Source of the DNA: Melieria omissa
Taxonomy: Eukaryota; Arthropoda; Insecta; Diptera; Ulidiidae
NCBI GenBank assembly: GCA_963971225.1
Contig: OZ020269.1
Span: 79,522,450 to 79,586,449 of the forward strand
Reading direction: 5' to 3'
DNA length: 64,000 nt
This document shows, piece after piece, positions 22,083 through 33,302 of the stretch (within the stretch, counting starts at the first letter, position 1; each line of letters begins with the position of its first letter). Both the position numbers and the translations under genes were made by a program. The notes under the pieces are model-generated. The model worked only from the letters and a program-made list of their open reading frames with translations, was not told the origin of the DNA and did not search any database.

Positions 22083-23780
22083 TTTGCATTTACCCTTACT
22101 TACTGAAATACTAAGTATTTCACGCTGTATCGACTGCTCCAACAAGGTTTTTCATAGACCCAGAACCTTATGTTTTTGATCAGTTTTTCAAATAAATAAC
22201 AATAGGTTTACAGCTCCTCGTGAGTCTATATTTCTCTCGTCCACGTTCTGGTAGGTATTAATTGTAAATATTTCAAGTAACGCTCAACTCGAGTTTTTAA
22301 GGCGACTTTATTTCTGATTGACAAAAGGCTTCTGCATTGTAATTCTGCAATTAGGTAACAGAAAATGCTTTGGTCGACTGTTTCATACGTAGAAGCCCAA
22401 TTCAAAATCTGTGTTGTTCTGTCTTTCGTGCTTTTCTCCAAATTCTTATGTTGCTACTTACTTAGCAGAAAGCTTTTAATATATGAATGCAATTTCGCTG
22501 CGAGTCTGCTATTTCTGCGCGGATGCCAGATAAGTGCTGAGCGTTTTATCTGCTAATTAACCCATTTCATCATTTATTTTGAAGGACCACTTGAGCGAGA
22601 ATATTGCGCTGTACGCTGCAAATGAAGTTATGTGTGAATTAAATCGACGAAATTTAATTTCACAACAATCCGATTTCCGGTAGAGGCCGCAATTAATTTA
22701 AACCGCAGCCGCAGCTGCTGTCGCGGTCGCCGTTGCATGGCGGACGGAAGCAGCAGTCATCAGGAGTGCAATCAAAGTTGCTCCGGCAAAAACCCGCCGC
22801 ATAAGTTGAGCTGCAGCTCGACCCTCACAACTGCAGTGCGCGGTGGGCGGCAGGCGGCGACTGCAACAATTTCAATTTAATTATTTAAACTGTTTCGGCA
22901 AAAATGTAAAAAATCAAAGCGACAACAACAAAAGCGCCACAACAACAATTCATCAGCACTGACTACAAAAGTCCGCAGCGCACTTGAACTTTTTTCTTGC
23001 GATATTTTTCACGCGCTCTCACCACTTTTGTTTTTATGTTTTGTGTATTGTTTTTTTTATAATTCTGGTGAAAAATTAATTTTAATGGCTGTCAGCGTTG
23101 ATGAATTGAAAATAAATTGCGAAAAAGCGCATATTTGCTTTCTGCACATGTGAAATGTTTCTGCCTTGGCAGCGGACTGGGCGACGCTGAGACAGGACGC
23201 GCCGCCGCACAATCCCAGTGACACAGTTCATTGCATTGGGCAGGCACCGCAGCATTTCGATGTTAACATATTTATTCTGCGCTGCGTAGTTGATTTTCGT
23301 GTGCGCGGCGTCAAAGCGCCGACCATAAAGCATTTTAATGAAATGTTAACATTGTTGCGGCAAAGTTAATTATATCAATTAATTAAATGCGAATGCACTT
23401 CAAGCGCTCCACTGACGGCCGAGGTGCAGCGGTTCGCGGCCCACGGCCGGGTCTGTCCTTCATAATGCAATACGCTATGCATGTGTGCTGGCATAAAGGA
23501 CGCCACAACCTGAGCACTTAAGGCAGAATGTTCAGGAGGTGTGATTCGCGAATACTCACGAGTCCATCAAACAAGGGTGGTGTCAACGTTGTTAACCTGT
23601 GCCTGCCCGGGAAAACAAAACATCATCTAGTAATTCGTATTTTAAATCGAAAGTTGCCGAATAGTCGAATGTTGTTAGTCTCGTAGTTTACAGATGGGCG
23701 TGGCAGGCACGCAAACGTAAAAATTCTATTACCAAACCCATAACTTAAATAAATGCAAACATAATTTGCAACCTTTTCTT
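22083..23780. other. Non-coding region
   Basis: It includes a GC-rich, repetitive CAGCCGC-type stretch (22,690-22,870) and an ACAACAA-rich stretch (about 22,918-22,950). No coding exon could be supported. Confidence 0.3.
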
Positions 23781-23784
23781 TCCA

Positions 23785-23806
23785 TTTGTACGATATATCG
23801 TACAAA
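23785..23806. repeat. Palindrome GTACGATATATCGTAC, left of the BEL element
   Basis: The 16-bp perfect palindrome, with TTT before and AA after, recurs at 49,894-49,911, just right of the BEL element. The two lie about 15-20 bp outside the BEL duplications. Confidence 0.7.
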
Positions 23807-24421
23807 GCTTTACAACCCTTGTTGCGACGCGATGCAACTCTGCATGCGCGTGCGCTGTGCAACACTGCACTTTCGCTTGTTTGTCTCATGGTTCAACTAA
23901 CAAGGTTGTAGCAAGCCACCGGCTGATCGTTTATCGCTTCTGTCAAAATCGTCGGTGTCAGCAGTCGTGCGGTGTTGCCGTATAGGTTGGAATGAAGGCA
24001 CCTGAACAAATTCCAAATTGAAACAGAAATAATGATTCGCATTGTTTTTAACCCTTATATGAGTTATTTAATTTGTTAAAGGCTTAGCATTGTAATTTAT
24101 ATTTAGTATGTAAGACGATTAAGCGCAATGGAAATATTACTTGCAACATTGTACGAAAAGAAATAAATTTTGAGCCAGAATTTTTTACACGGATGTAATG
24201 TTTTTTATATAATAAAAACTTGCAAATCAGTTAATTTGGACACTTGTTATTGTTTGATAGGTAAGCAAAGGTAAGTAGATCAATGAGAAAAAATTGCATC
24301 GATTTCGCCGAGAGGTCGCTGTCAATTTCTAACGGCCCTGTCGTGCTCGCGAATTTCAAATACCGTTATAAGTTCGCTTTGAACATTTTTAATTCTTGTT
24401 AACAAAATTCAAATTAACAAA

Positions 24422-27400
24422 ATGCAGAAGTGCCAAGTGTGTTTTAAACAAAGGACAAAGGGCAGTGGAACCTTTTTTAAAGTTCCTCAAGATGAGCGGA
24501 GAAGGTCGAAGTGGAGTGCGTTGTGCAATAAAGTGTTCCCGGCAAACGCATTCATTTGCGCAGGTCACTTCTTGCCCACTGATATGATCAGATGCGCAAG
24601 AGTGACCCAATTGATGCCCAACGCTGTGCCAATGGTGAACTTTGCCATGCTGTGAGTTTATCATTGTAATTTTGAATTCGAATTCAATTGAATTTGAATT
24701 TGATTGAAAATATTTCAGTCCCAGTCGAGAAACTGAACCTACAAATTTGGACGCCGCGTCAGGGGTTGACTGCGGCAATGACTCTGCATTCCATTCGGAT
24801 TTGGAGTAAGTACATACGTTAGGCAATAACAATATAAAGAAGATGCAATGTTATGATTTCAGCACGAGTATGGCTGCATGTGACGACCGACAAAAAAACA
24901 AGGAGTCAACATCAGCATCTATGTAGTATGTTCATGCTTACAAAATTCAAATAGATATTACTTTCAGTTACAACTTGATAATTTTTTCTAGTATTGAACC
25001 CTATCCGGACGACTTAGTAGTGGAATGCAAGGAATGCGAAACCCAGACAGAGTAAGTTCTTTACAAGATTTAGTATCATGAAACGCACAGTGAGTAGCGT
25101 GGTTAATGTGCCATGGTAGACATCTTCAAGGGTACCAAATAAAGTGTATTTATGAATTTTTTTTTATTTTTAGCCCTTCAATGGAGCACTTTTCCATGTC
25201 CATCGCAGTTGAGTCCCTAAAAGCGGAAGTCAAAAAGTTGAGGGACGAAAACAGTCGGCTGCAAGTGGAACAACAGAATGCGGTTATGCAAACTGTGCGT
25301 TCCATTTTCACCGATGGCCAAGTTCGGAAAATGATGTGTCCAGGTATAGTTGTTTTCGTTTACCAGAAAGGTGCCAAAGTAAGAAACATTGTAATTGATT
25401 TCGCAGATTTAAAACTTAATTGGAGCTGGGCTGACATATCGAATGCCATATGTCTGCACGCGTCCGGGCCTCGGGCCTATAATCATTTATATGCCAAAGG
25501 TTTCCCACTTCCACATATAATGACGCTGCAAAGATGGTACCGTAAAGTCGCGGTGGATGAGGGCATTCTGACGACATCCATCGATTTTATGCGGGAACTG
25601 ACTGATTTGACGGACAATGATAAAATATGTGTACTGTCCTTCGACGAGATGAAGGTGGCAGAAGCATATGAGTACGATCAGAGGTCAGACTGTGTGCCGA
25701 AACCAGCGAAATACGTGCAGGTGGTGATGGCGCGGGGCTTGCGTAAGTCATGGAAACAGCCGGTCTTCTTTGACTTCGACTTTCCAATGACGAAACAGGC
25801 AATGGAGTCAATAGTTGTGGCACTAGACCAAGCTGGTTTCCCAGTCGTAGCAGTGGTCTGCGACATGGGCCCCACTAACCGCAAATTGTTAAAAAACCTG
25901 AACGTAACAACGGGTAAGTAGCTGATATTGACAATTTCTGTTTGATTTCAAATATGATTCAAATAATTTAGATAAGCCATGGTTTCCACACCCGTCGCGT
26001 GAGGGCGACAAAATTTTCACATTCGCCGATGCGCCTCATCTTCTGAAGCTACTGCGTAATCATTTCTTGGACACTGGCCTTATCTGGAGGGGCGACTTGC
26101 TTACACCGCGGACCATAGCTGACTTGATGAAGCACACAAGTAAATCAAACTGACTGAGGAGCATTTGTCAGTCAAAGGGATCGGTATGTTGTGATAACTA
26201 TAATAATGGAGTCAATGTAAATCACGAAATTCTTCCACATTTCCAGGTCGGCAGAAAGTAAAATTAGCTGGGCAACTATTTTCCAACACCACCGCCGCTG
26301 CTATACGACGTTGCTCTTCCTTAGGGATGGAAATGTATAAGCCCACAGAAACTGCCGCAATGATCCAGCTAGTAAACGATTGGTTTGATGTGCTAAATTC
26401 ATCAATGCATACTTTTTTCTACTCCGGCAAGGTATTTTTCTTTCGCTTTTAATTTAAAATAAGACCTATATGGTTTTTTCCATTCACAGGAACCATACGG
26501 CAAAAATCTTTCAAAGCAAGATGACGTGCTAGCGCGAATGATAGCGTTTATGTCGTCTCCAGTGATCCCCAATAAGAAAAGCCTGGAGATTTTCCAGAAA
26601 GGCGTTTTGATGACAAACGCGTCATTGCCCATGCTGTATAAGTATGTGAAAGAAAAATACAACATGGAGTACCTTCTGACCCATCGGCTCAACCAAGATA
26701 TTCTAGAGCACTTTTTTCGGCTATCCGCAGCAAAGGTGGTCTAAACGACCACCCTACTCCCAAGGAGTTTAAATATCGATTGCGGAAGTACATCTTGGGT
26801 ATGTTTCATATTAAATCACATAAATTACATAAATCCAACCATTAATTCACATGTTTCTTTAGCCCGAAATACGGAGCAGTTAAGAGGGAAGGGAAATGTC
26901 GCCAATGACACAACCGATTGGCTCGCACCAAATCAGATTGATGTGCGCAGCCAGCAGACTGAAAATCCTCAGTGCAGCAGCGGTAGTAATGCACGCAACG
27001 ATGTCGACAGCCTTGATCCAGAGGAAGACTGTGCAACTCTCGAGGATTTCAATCCCGACCCATCGTCTGACATGGACACGCTGCATGAGGATGCACTGCA
27101 GTACGTGGCTGGATACATCATCCGAAAGCTGCACCTTCCACAATATGAAAGCACCAGCACAGACATCTCCAATACATGGGTTGACGAACTTTCGAAGGGT
27201 TCCTTAAAGAAACCGACGCGGGAATTTCTGTGTTTCTTGCAGGAACTAGAAAGCGTCTTCACAACAGTCAACGGCCTCGACATCGCTCACTGCAAAAACT
27301 TGCTTCAGCGTTTGATGCAAAACAGTTCAGGAATTGACGTACCGGACCATGTTAAGCGCTTCTTTTTTAAGTGTAGAGTCCACTTCCGCATGCGCCATCT

Positions 27401-27476
27401 AAATAAACGACTCAAAGTTATGAAGGCGAAGCAGAGAATCATGGGGTACAAGAAGTTCCTAAAAATAAAGTTGTAA
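24422..27476 (+). pseudogene. P-element transposase (THAP domain), ten exons, two frameshifts
   Basis: Exons: 24,422-24,651; 24,719-24,805; 24,863-24,925; 24,992-25,051; 25,174-25,343; 25,407-25,913; 25,972-26,183; 26,247-26,431; 26,490-26,798; 26,863-27,476. All have GT-AG introns and consistent phases. Exon 1 is a THAP finger (C-Q-V-C, later I-C-A-G-H-F) that would bind the element ends. Exon 5 holds a short coiled coil. Exon 6 carries C-V-L-S-F-D-E-M and V-V-C-D-M-G-P-T-N, exon 7 F-A-D-A-P-H-L-L-K-L, and exon 9 N-Q-D-I-L-E-H-F-F with the last acidic residue. Frame breaks near 26,140 and 26,718 interrupt an otherwise full protein. Either they disable it, or they reflect sequencing errors. 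AATAAA lies at 27,511. Confidence 0.85.
25344..25406 (+). other. 63-bp in-frame intron of the P transposase
   Basis: GTATAG to CGCAG removes 63 bases and joins C-P-G to D-L-K-L in phase. The intron has no stop and a length divisible by three, so retention would add 21 residues without ending the protein. The spliced form matches the family better. Confidence 0.6.
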
Positions 27477-28794
27477 AAGTGCGGTGACGACGACGCGTTT
27501 TTCCATATAAAATAAATTGGGTTTTTTGCCACAGGCTTTTTCCCAAACGGTTCGTGTGTTTTAATTAAAGCCGCATAATTTATTTATAAACGAGAGCACT
27601 AGCTGCCAGGGCTTTCAGCTCGTACACCAATTTTTTATTTCGCTGTTTCAATCGTCACTCGCAGGCGGTGGACACAACTGGTAAGAAAAATATCTGAAAG
27701 TACCGAAACAATTTAGATTTAATTATATTTTCTCACACACAGCACCCGCGGTCAAAACACAACATATCCGCTCCAAAGGTTACAACGCAGTTGCTTCAGT
27801 GCAACGGTGCAGTCGGTAATTGCAATCAAGAGGCACGCTAAAACACAATTGTTTGAACAATAAACAATACGATTTTCAAGCACTTTCCCCGTTTTTTTTT
27901 CTCGAAATACAGCGCTTTCTGGCAACAATCACTTTTGTCTGTTTTCAGTTTCTCCCTCTTTCGTCCGAAAATATCAGCTGAATTTGACAGTAGCGATAAA
28001 TATCCTACCAACAAAATACATGTGGTTTTTGGTGTTGCGGGGATGCTATTACCTTGTTTAATTGTGCCATGGTTTGTCTTCTCCACGTTGGTAGCCATGC
28101 GCAGTGCGCTCGTTCTTTCTTTACATTTTTGGCGTTCAGCGTGGAAGGACGATAGAAGAGTTAGAACAATTGTACTTAAAATTTAAGTTGTGTTTTTTAA
28201 GAAAATAAATTGCAGATTTTAGCTGCCTCTGCCCGCCTGCCTACTACTGCTGCGGCATATCACGGCTGCTCAAAATATATCGTTTTCCTTTCCACATTCT
28301 AAAATTCTTCTATCCGAGTGCAACCTGAGCCAATTTTTGCGTTACCAGCGGCTGGCAAACGGAAGTCTTGCGGAGTCTTGCGCTCACGATACCTTGGCAG
28401 CGCATAACCACGTGAAACATTCTGGTGCTCTGCGTCAGGGGCGGACTGGGGCTCCAGGGGCCTCCCGGGCATATTGAAAAAAGGGCCCCACATTAAAGTT
28501 TTCTGTTAGATAATAAATTAGTAATAACAGTGCAAGAAATTTTTGATAGTAAATTCCTTAAGTACAGGTGATAACGGAGAAATTAAATGTACATTCATAT
28601 ATAGTTATTGAACGAAAAAAAAATTTATTCAAAAATTATTCATACGCCTCTTAAAGTTAGGTATTTTTAACAAAGTTTTCATCGGAGAGTACATACATTA
28701 TTTGCCTATATGTAGTTATCAATATCAGACTTAGGGAATAATATTTATGGTTTCCAAAAAGTTGCTACACTCTCTTACTCGTGTCATTACTGAC

Positions 28795-29350
28795 TTATGT
28801 TTTTAAACATTTTTGCATCAAACTACTTTTAGTTGCCAGTGAATCAATTATTTTTTCATTTTTAATTTTATTTAAAACAGGAAATTCAATAGACATGAGC
28901 ATAAAGGTTTCGAGATGTTCTTGAGTCATTGTATTTCGCAAACGATTCTTTAAATGTTTTAGTTTGGAAAATGATCTTTCACAAGCAACTTGAGTTCAAG
29001 ATAATGTCAGTAAAAGTTTGTAAGCCAGAAAAACTTTTTTGTACGTCGTGATATGAAAAGAATGTTTTCGCTAAACATTAAAGCAACATTTTATACAATC
29101 TCGACAATTTTTTTTTACCATTTTCTTGTTAGCTTCTGAAGAAGCTTGATTCACGTTCTCAGCTTCTTTGTCGCTATAATCGCTATCATCCTCCGTTGAA
29201 TTTACACTTTCATTCTCGACTGCTCGCGAATACTCTTCGGTAAGGGTCATTTTTATTTTTGGCCAAGAAGAAGCAAAATGAACTAGTTCTGACCGTAACT
29301 CAGCAGAGCTTATATTACAAAATTTCCCCAAGAGTTGTGAAATGTTTTCA
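28795..29350 (-). pseudogene. hAT transposase C-terminal remnant
   Basis: The minus strand encodes an acidic stretch (E-D-D-S-D-Y-S-D-K-E) and then, after a stop and frame changes, V-A-C-E-R-S-F-S-K-L-K-H-L-K-N-R-L-R-N. This is the signature of the hAT C-terminal dimerisation domain (family knowledge: ZMYM/ZBED-like hAT proteins). The DDE core upstream is absent. Confidence 0.7.
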
Positions 29351-29690
29351 AGGGCCTTGTCAGGACCCGGGGGCCCATCGGGACCTACATATTTTTTCTG
29401 ACACATATTTTTCTTTCATATTTTTGCCTCCTGATGAGCCAGGGGCCCATCGGGGCCCACAAATTTTTTCTCACACATATTTTACACATATGTTTCTTAC
29501 ATATTTTTGCCTTCTGATGAGCCTGGGGCCCATCGAGGCTTACATATTTTTTCTGACACATATTTTTCTCCCATATTTTTGCCTCCTAATGAGCTTGGGG
29601 CCCACATATTTTTTCTCACACATATTTTACACATATTTTTCTTACACATTTTAGCCTCCTGCCCCGATGGGCCCCCGGTGCGTCGGGGGC
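29338..29690. repeat. Tandem repeat of 72-80 bp in the hAT element
   Basis: Four to five copies of a unit made of GGGGCCCATCG, an ACATATTTTTTCTSACACAT block and GCCTCCTGATGAGC. Alternate units are more alike than neighbours, suggesting a two-unit higher-order repeat. Confidence 0.75.
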
Positions 29691-29941
29691 CCGCCGGGCA
29701 TTTGCCCGGTTGCCCGGTGGCCCAATCCGCCCCTGCTCTGCGTCCACGATACTTGGCGACGCTAAGCACAATTGACTTGCCAGCACTTACAAGTATTTGC
29801 TGCTCTGTGTCCACGAAACTTTGGCGACACTACGCTCTGCGAATACAAAACAGGACAGCGCAAAATTGGTCACTCTGCGTCCACAATATACGGCGACGCA
29901 ACGCGTGGTGTTTTGTACTCGGAATTGCTTACGATCGCGCA

Positions 29942-30261
29942 AATTATATTTTTCGTATTGAAACACGTCTGGTCTCTTCAGAGCTCAAATATGTTCTCTT
30001 TTATTTTTCAAATATCATCTTAAGTGCTAGCTCAATAATCCTTATCTTAATATACATAATTGTTGCTTATCTATTTTTAACAGTCCCTTTTACTACGCAC
30101 CCAAACATCTCTTATCAGTTGATTTACGACTGTTTGGATGGTTTACAATATCGGGACTGTTTGGGAGGTTTTATGTTTCCCAGTTTATCTTGAGGTTTCG
30201 GTTGGGCACTGGCAATGTCGAGAGTCTGCTCTTATCGCTGGACATTGCCTGTGACGTAACT
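29942..30261 (-). repeat. 17.6-like 3' LTR
   Basis: 320 bp, no difference seen against 43,638-43,957. It abuts the polypurine tract at 30,262. Confidence 0.92.
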
Positions 30262-30274
30262 TCTCCCCTCTTTA
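30262..30274 (-). promoter_or_regulatory. Polypurine tract (plus-strand primer)
   Basis: AAAGAGGGGAGA on the minus strand, immediately upstream of the 3' LTR. Confidence 0.8.
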
Positions 30275-30275
30275 A

Positions 30276-30380
30276 CTCAAAACACTCCTGGGTTTTGTTT
30301 ACAAATTCGATTTTCATTTTTCTTTGCTTCTTTAGCAAGATTATTATTGTTATAATGGCAGCAGTGATTAAAATTATCAT
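30276..30380 (-). pseudogene. Possible env C-terminal remnant (membrane segment)
   Basis: Overlapping the integrase stop, a frame opens with M-I-I-L-I-T-A-A-I-I-T-I-I-I-L-L followed by K-K-Q-R-K. This is a strongly hydrophobic segment with a basic stop-transfer tail, and it runs on through the polypurine tract into the LTR. Insect gypsy-group elements that keep env end it with such an anchor in this position. The ectodomain is absent, so nothing functional remains. It could also be a chance hydrophobic frame. Confidence 0.4.
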
Positions 30381-31737
30381 AAGTGTCGAGTATTTTCTTT
30401 TACCATTTGTTTGTCTGCTTTTCCTAGTATTATATCAATTGGACGAGTTTTTATGGTAGTATGAAATGATTTGTTGTACCATTCAACACTTTTAAATACT
30501 TTTTCTGCTGCTGAGAGTTTCGGGTTTTCGATTCCTAATATTCGAATTTTCTCACTCAATGTACTGTGAAATCTTTCAATGTCAGAATTTCCAGTATGGC
30601 TATTTGGTTTAGTGTAATGAACTTCTATATTTTCTTGTTTAAGGAAATCTTTGATATTAATTGAGTTGAATTCATTATCTAGGATTAATAATTTTGGTTT
30701 TCCCATAACTGAAAAGTACATTCTTATCTTTTCTATCAGTGTTACGCTGTTTCTATCTTCTAAATTAAAGGCTAAGGCATGTTTTGAAAACCTGTCAATG
30801 AATGTTATATAATGTGTTCTTGAATTTGTGTACGTATCGGCATGTACGATTTCATTTGTAACTGAAGGGGTTTCTGTCAAGTGGAATTTTGGTTTAATTG
30901 GTTTCCTATCGTATTTGGCCCTATTGCAAGTATCACAATTATTTATGAATTTTTGAATAAGTAGTTTTAAATTTTGAAAATAGATAAGGTTTTTCAAACT
31001 CGCGTAGTTTTCGTTTATGCCTGCATGTCCAGTTTCATTTTTATGAAAATTTGCTATTTGTTTATAAGTTTCTTCTTCAGTTTTCATGTCTTTGGCATGA
31101 AATTCACATTTTACAAATTTAATTTGATTACCAAAGTTTTTAATTAATTCTTGTTGAACGATGTTGTATTGATGTTCGCTGAGATCCGAATAAATGCCTA
31201 CTTTTCCAGTATTTAAATACTTTCGACAAATATTTATTATACTGTTATTTTCAATGTCATTAGAATTGAGATATATTTTTGTTTTATTCAAAAATGTTTC
31301 GATTTCTTTTGTTTTATTATTTGTTAAAATTATTTGGGTTTTAAAACGATTGACAATAGTATGAAGTATAGGAAAATGATCGTTTAGTTCCTCCTCTTGA
31401 GAATGGATAGTTGCGTCAGTTTTGATCGTAATTCCGTCTTCTACTGCATTAATTTCACCTGTTTCTGTATTTATTCGGCTTAAAAAGTCTGCTACGTTGT
31501 TGTCTTTTCCTTTTAAATAGTTGATATTTATATTGTATTCTCCTAATTTTAAAAGCCATCGTTGAAGTCTGGGATTAATGTCCTTCCCTTTAGCTTGCAA
31601 CCATTTAAGAGGTTGGTGATCGGTTAGGAGGTCAAAAGGTCTGCCGTAAATATATGGTCTAAAATAATTAATTGCCCATACTATAGCTAATAATTCTTTT
31701 TCTGTGGTGGAGTACCTTCTTTCATGATCATTCAGAG
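30377..31737 (-). pseudogene. 17.6-like Pol: RNase H end and integrase, C-terminally truncated
   Basis: The frame begins downstream of the hAT insertion with the RNase H end (T-D-H-Q-P-L-K-W-L, D-F-L-S-R). It continues with the integrase HHCC finger (C-D-T-C-N at about 30,930) and core acidic residues in H-A-D-T-Y-T-N, L-D-N-E-F-N-S and S-D-I-E-R-F-H. It stops soon after I-D-I-I-L-G-K, where relatives have roughly another hundred residues of DNA-binding tail. Integrase inserts the cDNA into the genome. This one is probably inactive. Confidence 0.85.
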
Positions 31738-31927
31738 CAGGGACGGACGCAGAAAAAAATTTTGGGGGGGGTCCGATCGAAAAATTTGGATAATTAAACA
31801 GTTGTGTTTGACAAACTTAATATTTATAACTTATGATTGTTCATTGAATCGCGTGTTGATTGGCGGTTTGCGAGTTTTATTTTCCAAAAAATAAACACAA
31901 GACAAAATCAATTTTTGGGTAAAAGTA

Positions 31928-33218
31928 ACACTTCGTTCAATAATGTGTGTGACTGACACATAGATGGCGGCACTAATACTAAATCAATATTTTTTTCGAA
32001 ATTGTGAACCTTTTTAGGCTTAATGTCAAAATTATATGTCAATCCGACCATTAGTTTACAAGTTACAGTGCTTTAAGTGACACTACTTTTGAGTTTTAAA
32101 AAAAATGAATTCAAAGCAATTCCGTGTGCTGATTTATCATTGTTTTTTAATGAAAAAAAATACTGTTCAATGCCAGGAATGGCTTGAAAAACATTATTCG
32201 GACTCTGCTCCATCAAAAAGAACCATTTGTTATTGGTATGCCGAATTCAAACGTGGTCGTACAGACACCGATGACATTCCATCTACTGGACGGCCAAATG
32301 ACGCTGTTATTCCGGAAAACGTTGAAAAAACACTGAAAATCATTATGTCCGACCGTAAAGTGAAAGTGGGGGAGATTGCTGACATTCTAAAGATATCAGC
32401 AGGCAGTGTACACACCATAATACAAGAACATTTGGTTATGAAAAAGGTGTTTTCGAAATGGGTGCCGCGTTTGCTCACACCGGAGCAAAAACAACAACGA
32501 ATCGATGATTCAAAGAGCTGTTTGGACATGTTTACGCGCAACAAGTCGGAGTTTTTGCGTCGGTACATCACAATGGATGAAACATGGATCCACCATTTCA
32601 CTCCAGAGTCAAATCGGCAGTCTGCTGAGTGGCATGCAACCGGTGAAAGCCGCCCAAAGCGTCCAAAGGCACAAACATCGGCTGGCAAGGTTATGGCGTC
32701 AGTAATTTGGGATGTGCACGAAATAATATTCATCGACTATCTTGAGAAAGGGAAAACAATCAATAGCGACTATTATATAGCGTTGTTGGAACGTTTGAAA
32801 GAAGAAATCGCGATTAAGCGGCCCCATATGAAGAAGAAAAAAGTGTTGTTTCACCAAGACAATGCACCGTGTCACAAGTCGATGAAAACGATGGCAAAAA
32901 TGCATGAATTGGGCCTCGAATTGCTTCCTCATCCCCCGTATTCTCCAGATTTGGCCCCCAGCGACTACTGGCTCTTCGCAGACCTCAAAAAGATGCTCCG
33001 TGGTAAGAGATTTGGCTCAAATGATGAAGTAATCGCCGAAACTAACGCCTATTTTGAAGGCAAAGAAAAATCGTTCTACAAAGGCGGTATCGAAAGATTG
33101 GAAAAGCGTTGGAATGATTGTATCTCCCTAAAAGGGGACTGTGTTGATGAATAAAAACGAATTTTGGCAAAAAAATGTGTTTTAATTAGTTAGTCACACA
33201 CATTATTGAACGAAGTGT
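31928..33218 (+). mobile_element. mariner element, mellifera-type, full length
   Basis: Inverted ends ACACTTCGTTCAATAATGTG are flanked by TA (31,926-31,927 and 33,219-33,220). At 1,291 bp with a single intact gene it has the normal mariner size. The terminal repeats match over about 28 bp. Confidence 0.93.
32105..33154 (+). CDS. mariner transposase, intact
   Basis: A 349-codon frame with no interruption, the usual mariner length. The N-terminal half holds the paired helix-turn-helix (W-Y-A-E-F-K-R-G, G-R-P-N-D-A-V) and the linker W-V-P-R-L-L-T-P. The catalytic triad is complete: M-D-E-T-W-I-H-H, H-Q-D-N-A-P-C-H and S-P-D-L-A-P-S-D-Y, with 34 residues between the last two Asp (D,D34D). The C-terminus (R-W-N-D-C-I-S-L-K-G-D) resembles mellifera-subfamily mariners (recalled, not searched). 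The enzyme cuts and pastes the element at TA sites. Activity is plausible from the sequence but unproven. Confidence 0.93.
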   Translation: MNSKQFRVLIYHCFLMKKNTVQCQEWLEKHYSDSAPSKRTICYWYAEFKRGRTDTDDIPSTGRPNDAVIPENVEKTLKIIMSDRKVKVGEIADILKISAGSVHTIIQEHLVMKKVFSKWVPRLLTPEQKQQRIDDSKSCLDMFTRNKSEFLRRYITMDETWIHHFTPESNRQSAEWHATGESRPKRPKAQTSAGKVMASVIWDVHEIIFIDYLEKGKTINSDYYIALLERLKEEIAIKRPHMKKKKVLFHQDNAPCHKSMKTMAKMHELGLELLPHPPYSPDLAPSDYWLFADLKKMLRGKRFGSNDEVIAETNAYFEGKEKSFYKGGIERLEKRWNDCISLKGDCVDE

Positions 33219-33302
33219 TAGCTAAAAATAGTGATCATAATTAAAAAAAAATTTATTTTCAGTCAATTGGAATTTCATTTAACGTTATAATATTTTATAA
33301 TA

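Larger units (their letters stand above)
23887..28071 (+). mobile_element. P element, 4,185 bp, nearly complete
   Basis: It begins CATGGTTCAACTAACAAGG and ends with the complement of CATGGCACAATTAAACAAGG. These are imperfect terminal repeats of about 27 bp that start CATG, like canonical P elements. The 8-bp duplication GTTTGTCT flanks it (23,879-23,886 and 28,072-28,079), the size P elements make. The internal gene has ten recognisable exons. The copy is longer than the 2.9-kb Drosophila P element, mainly in its flanks and extra introns. Confidence 0.9.
23820..28296 (+). repeat. BEL 5' LTR (split by the P element)
   Basis: The segments are 23,820-23,886 and 28,080-28,296. Bases 28,072-28,079 are the duplicated GTTTGTCT. 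The sum equals the 3' LTR length exactly. AATAAA near the R/U5 boundary (about 28,204) is the likely polyadenylation signal. Confidence 0.9.
28436..29735 (-). mobile_element. hAT element, 1,300 bp, defective
   Basis: Ends CAGGGGCGGACTGGGGC and the complement of CAGGGGCGGATTGGGCC are flanked by the exact 8-bp duplication CTCTGCGT (28,428-28,435 and 29,736-29,743). It retains only the 3' part of a transposase gene on the minus strand, plus a tandem array at its right end. Confidence 0.88.
28380..29903 (+). repeat. Degenerate repeats in the BEL leader
   Basis: Four versions of a CTCTGCGTCCACGATAC and TTGGCGACGCT motif occur near 28,380, 29,736, 29,803 and 29,872, about 65-70 bp apart once the hAT insertion is removed. 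The leader between LTR and gag of this BEL copy is therefore repetitive. Both the hAT and the 17.6-like elements landed in it. Confidence 0.55.

Noticed and set aside
29338..29690. Possible CRISPR-like array
   Set aside because: The repeats are contiguous and diverged with no spacers, lie inside a transposon, and the DNA is eukaryotic.
29507..30193. 228-codon plus-strand frame
   Set aside because: It runs across the hAT tandem array, the BEL leader and the 17.6-like LTR, three unrelated sequences, so it cannot be one gene.
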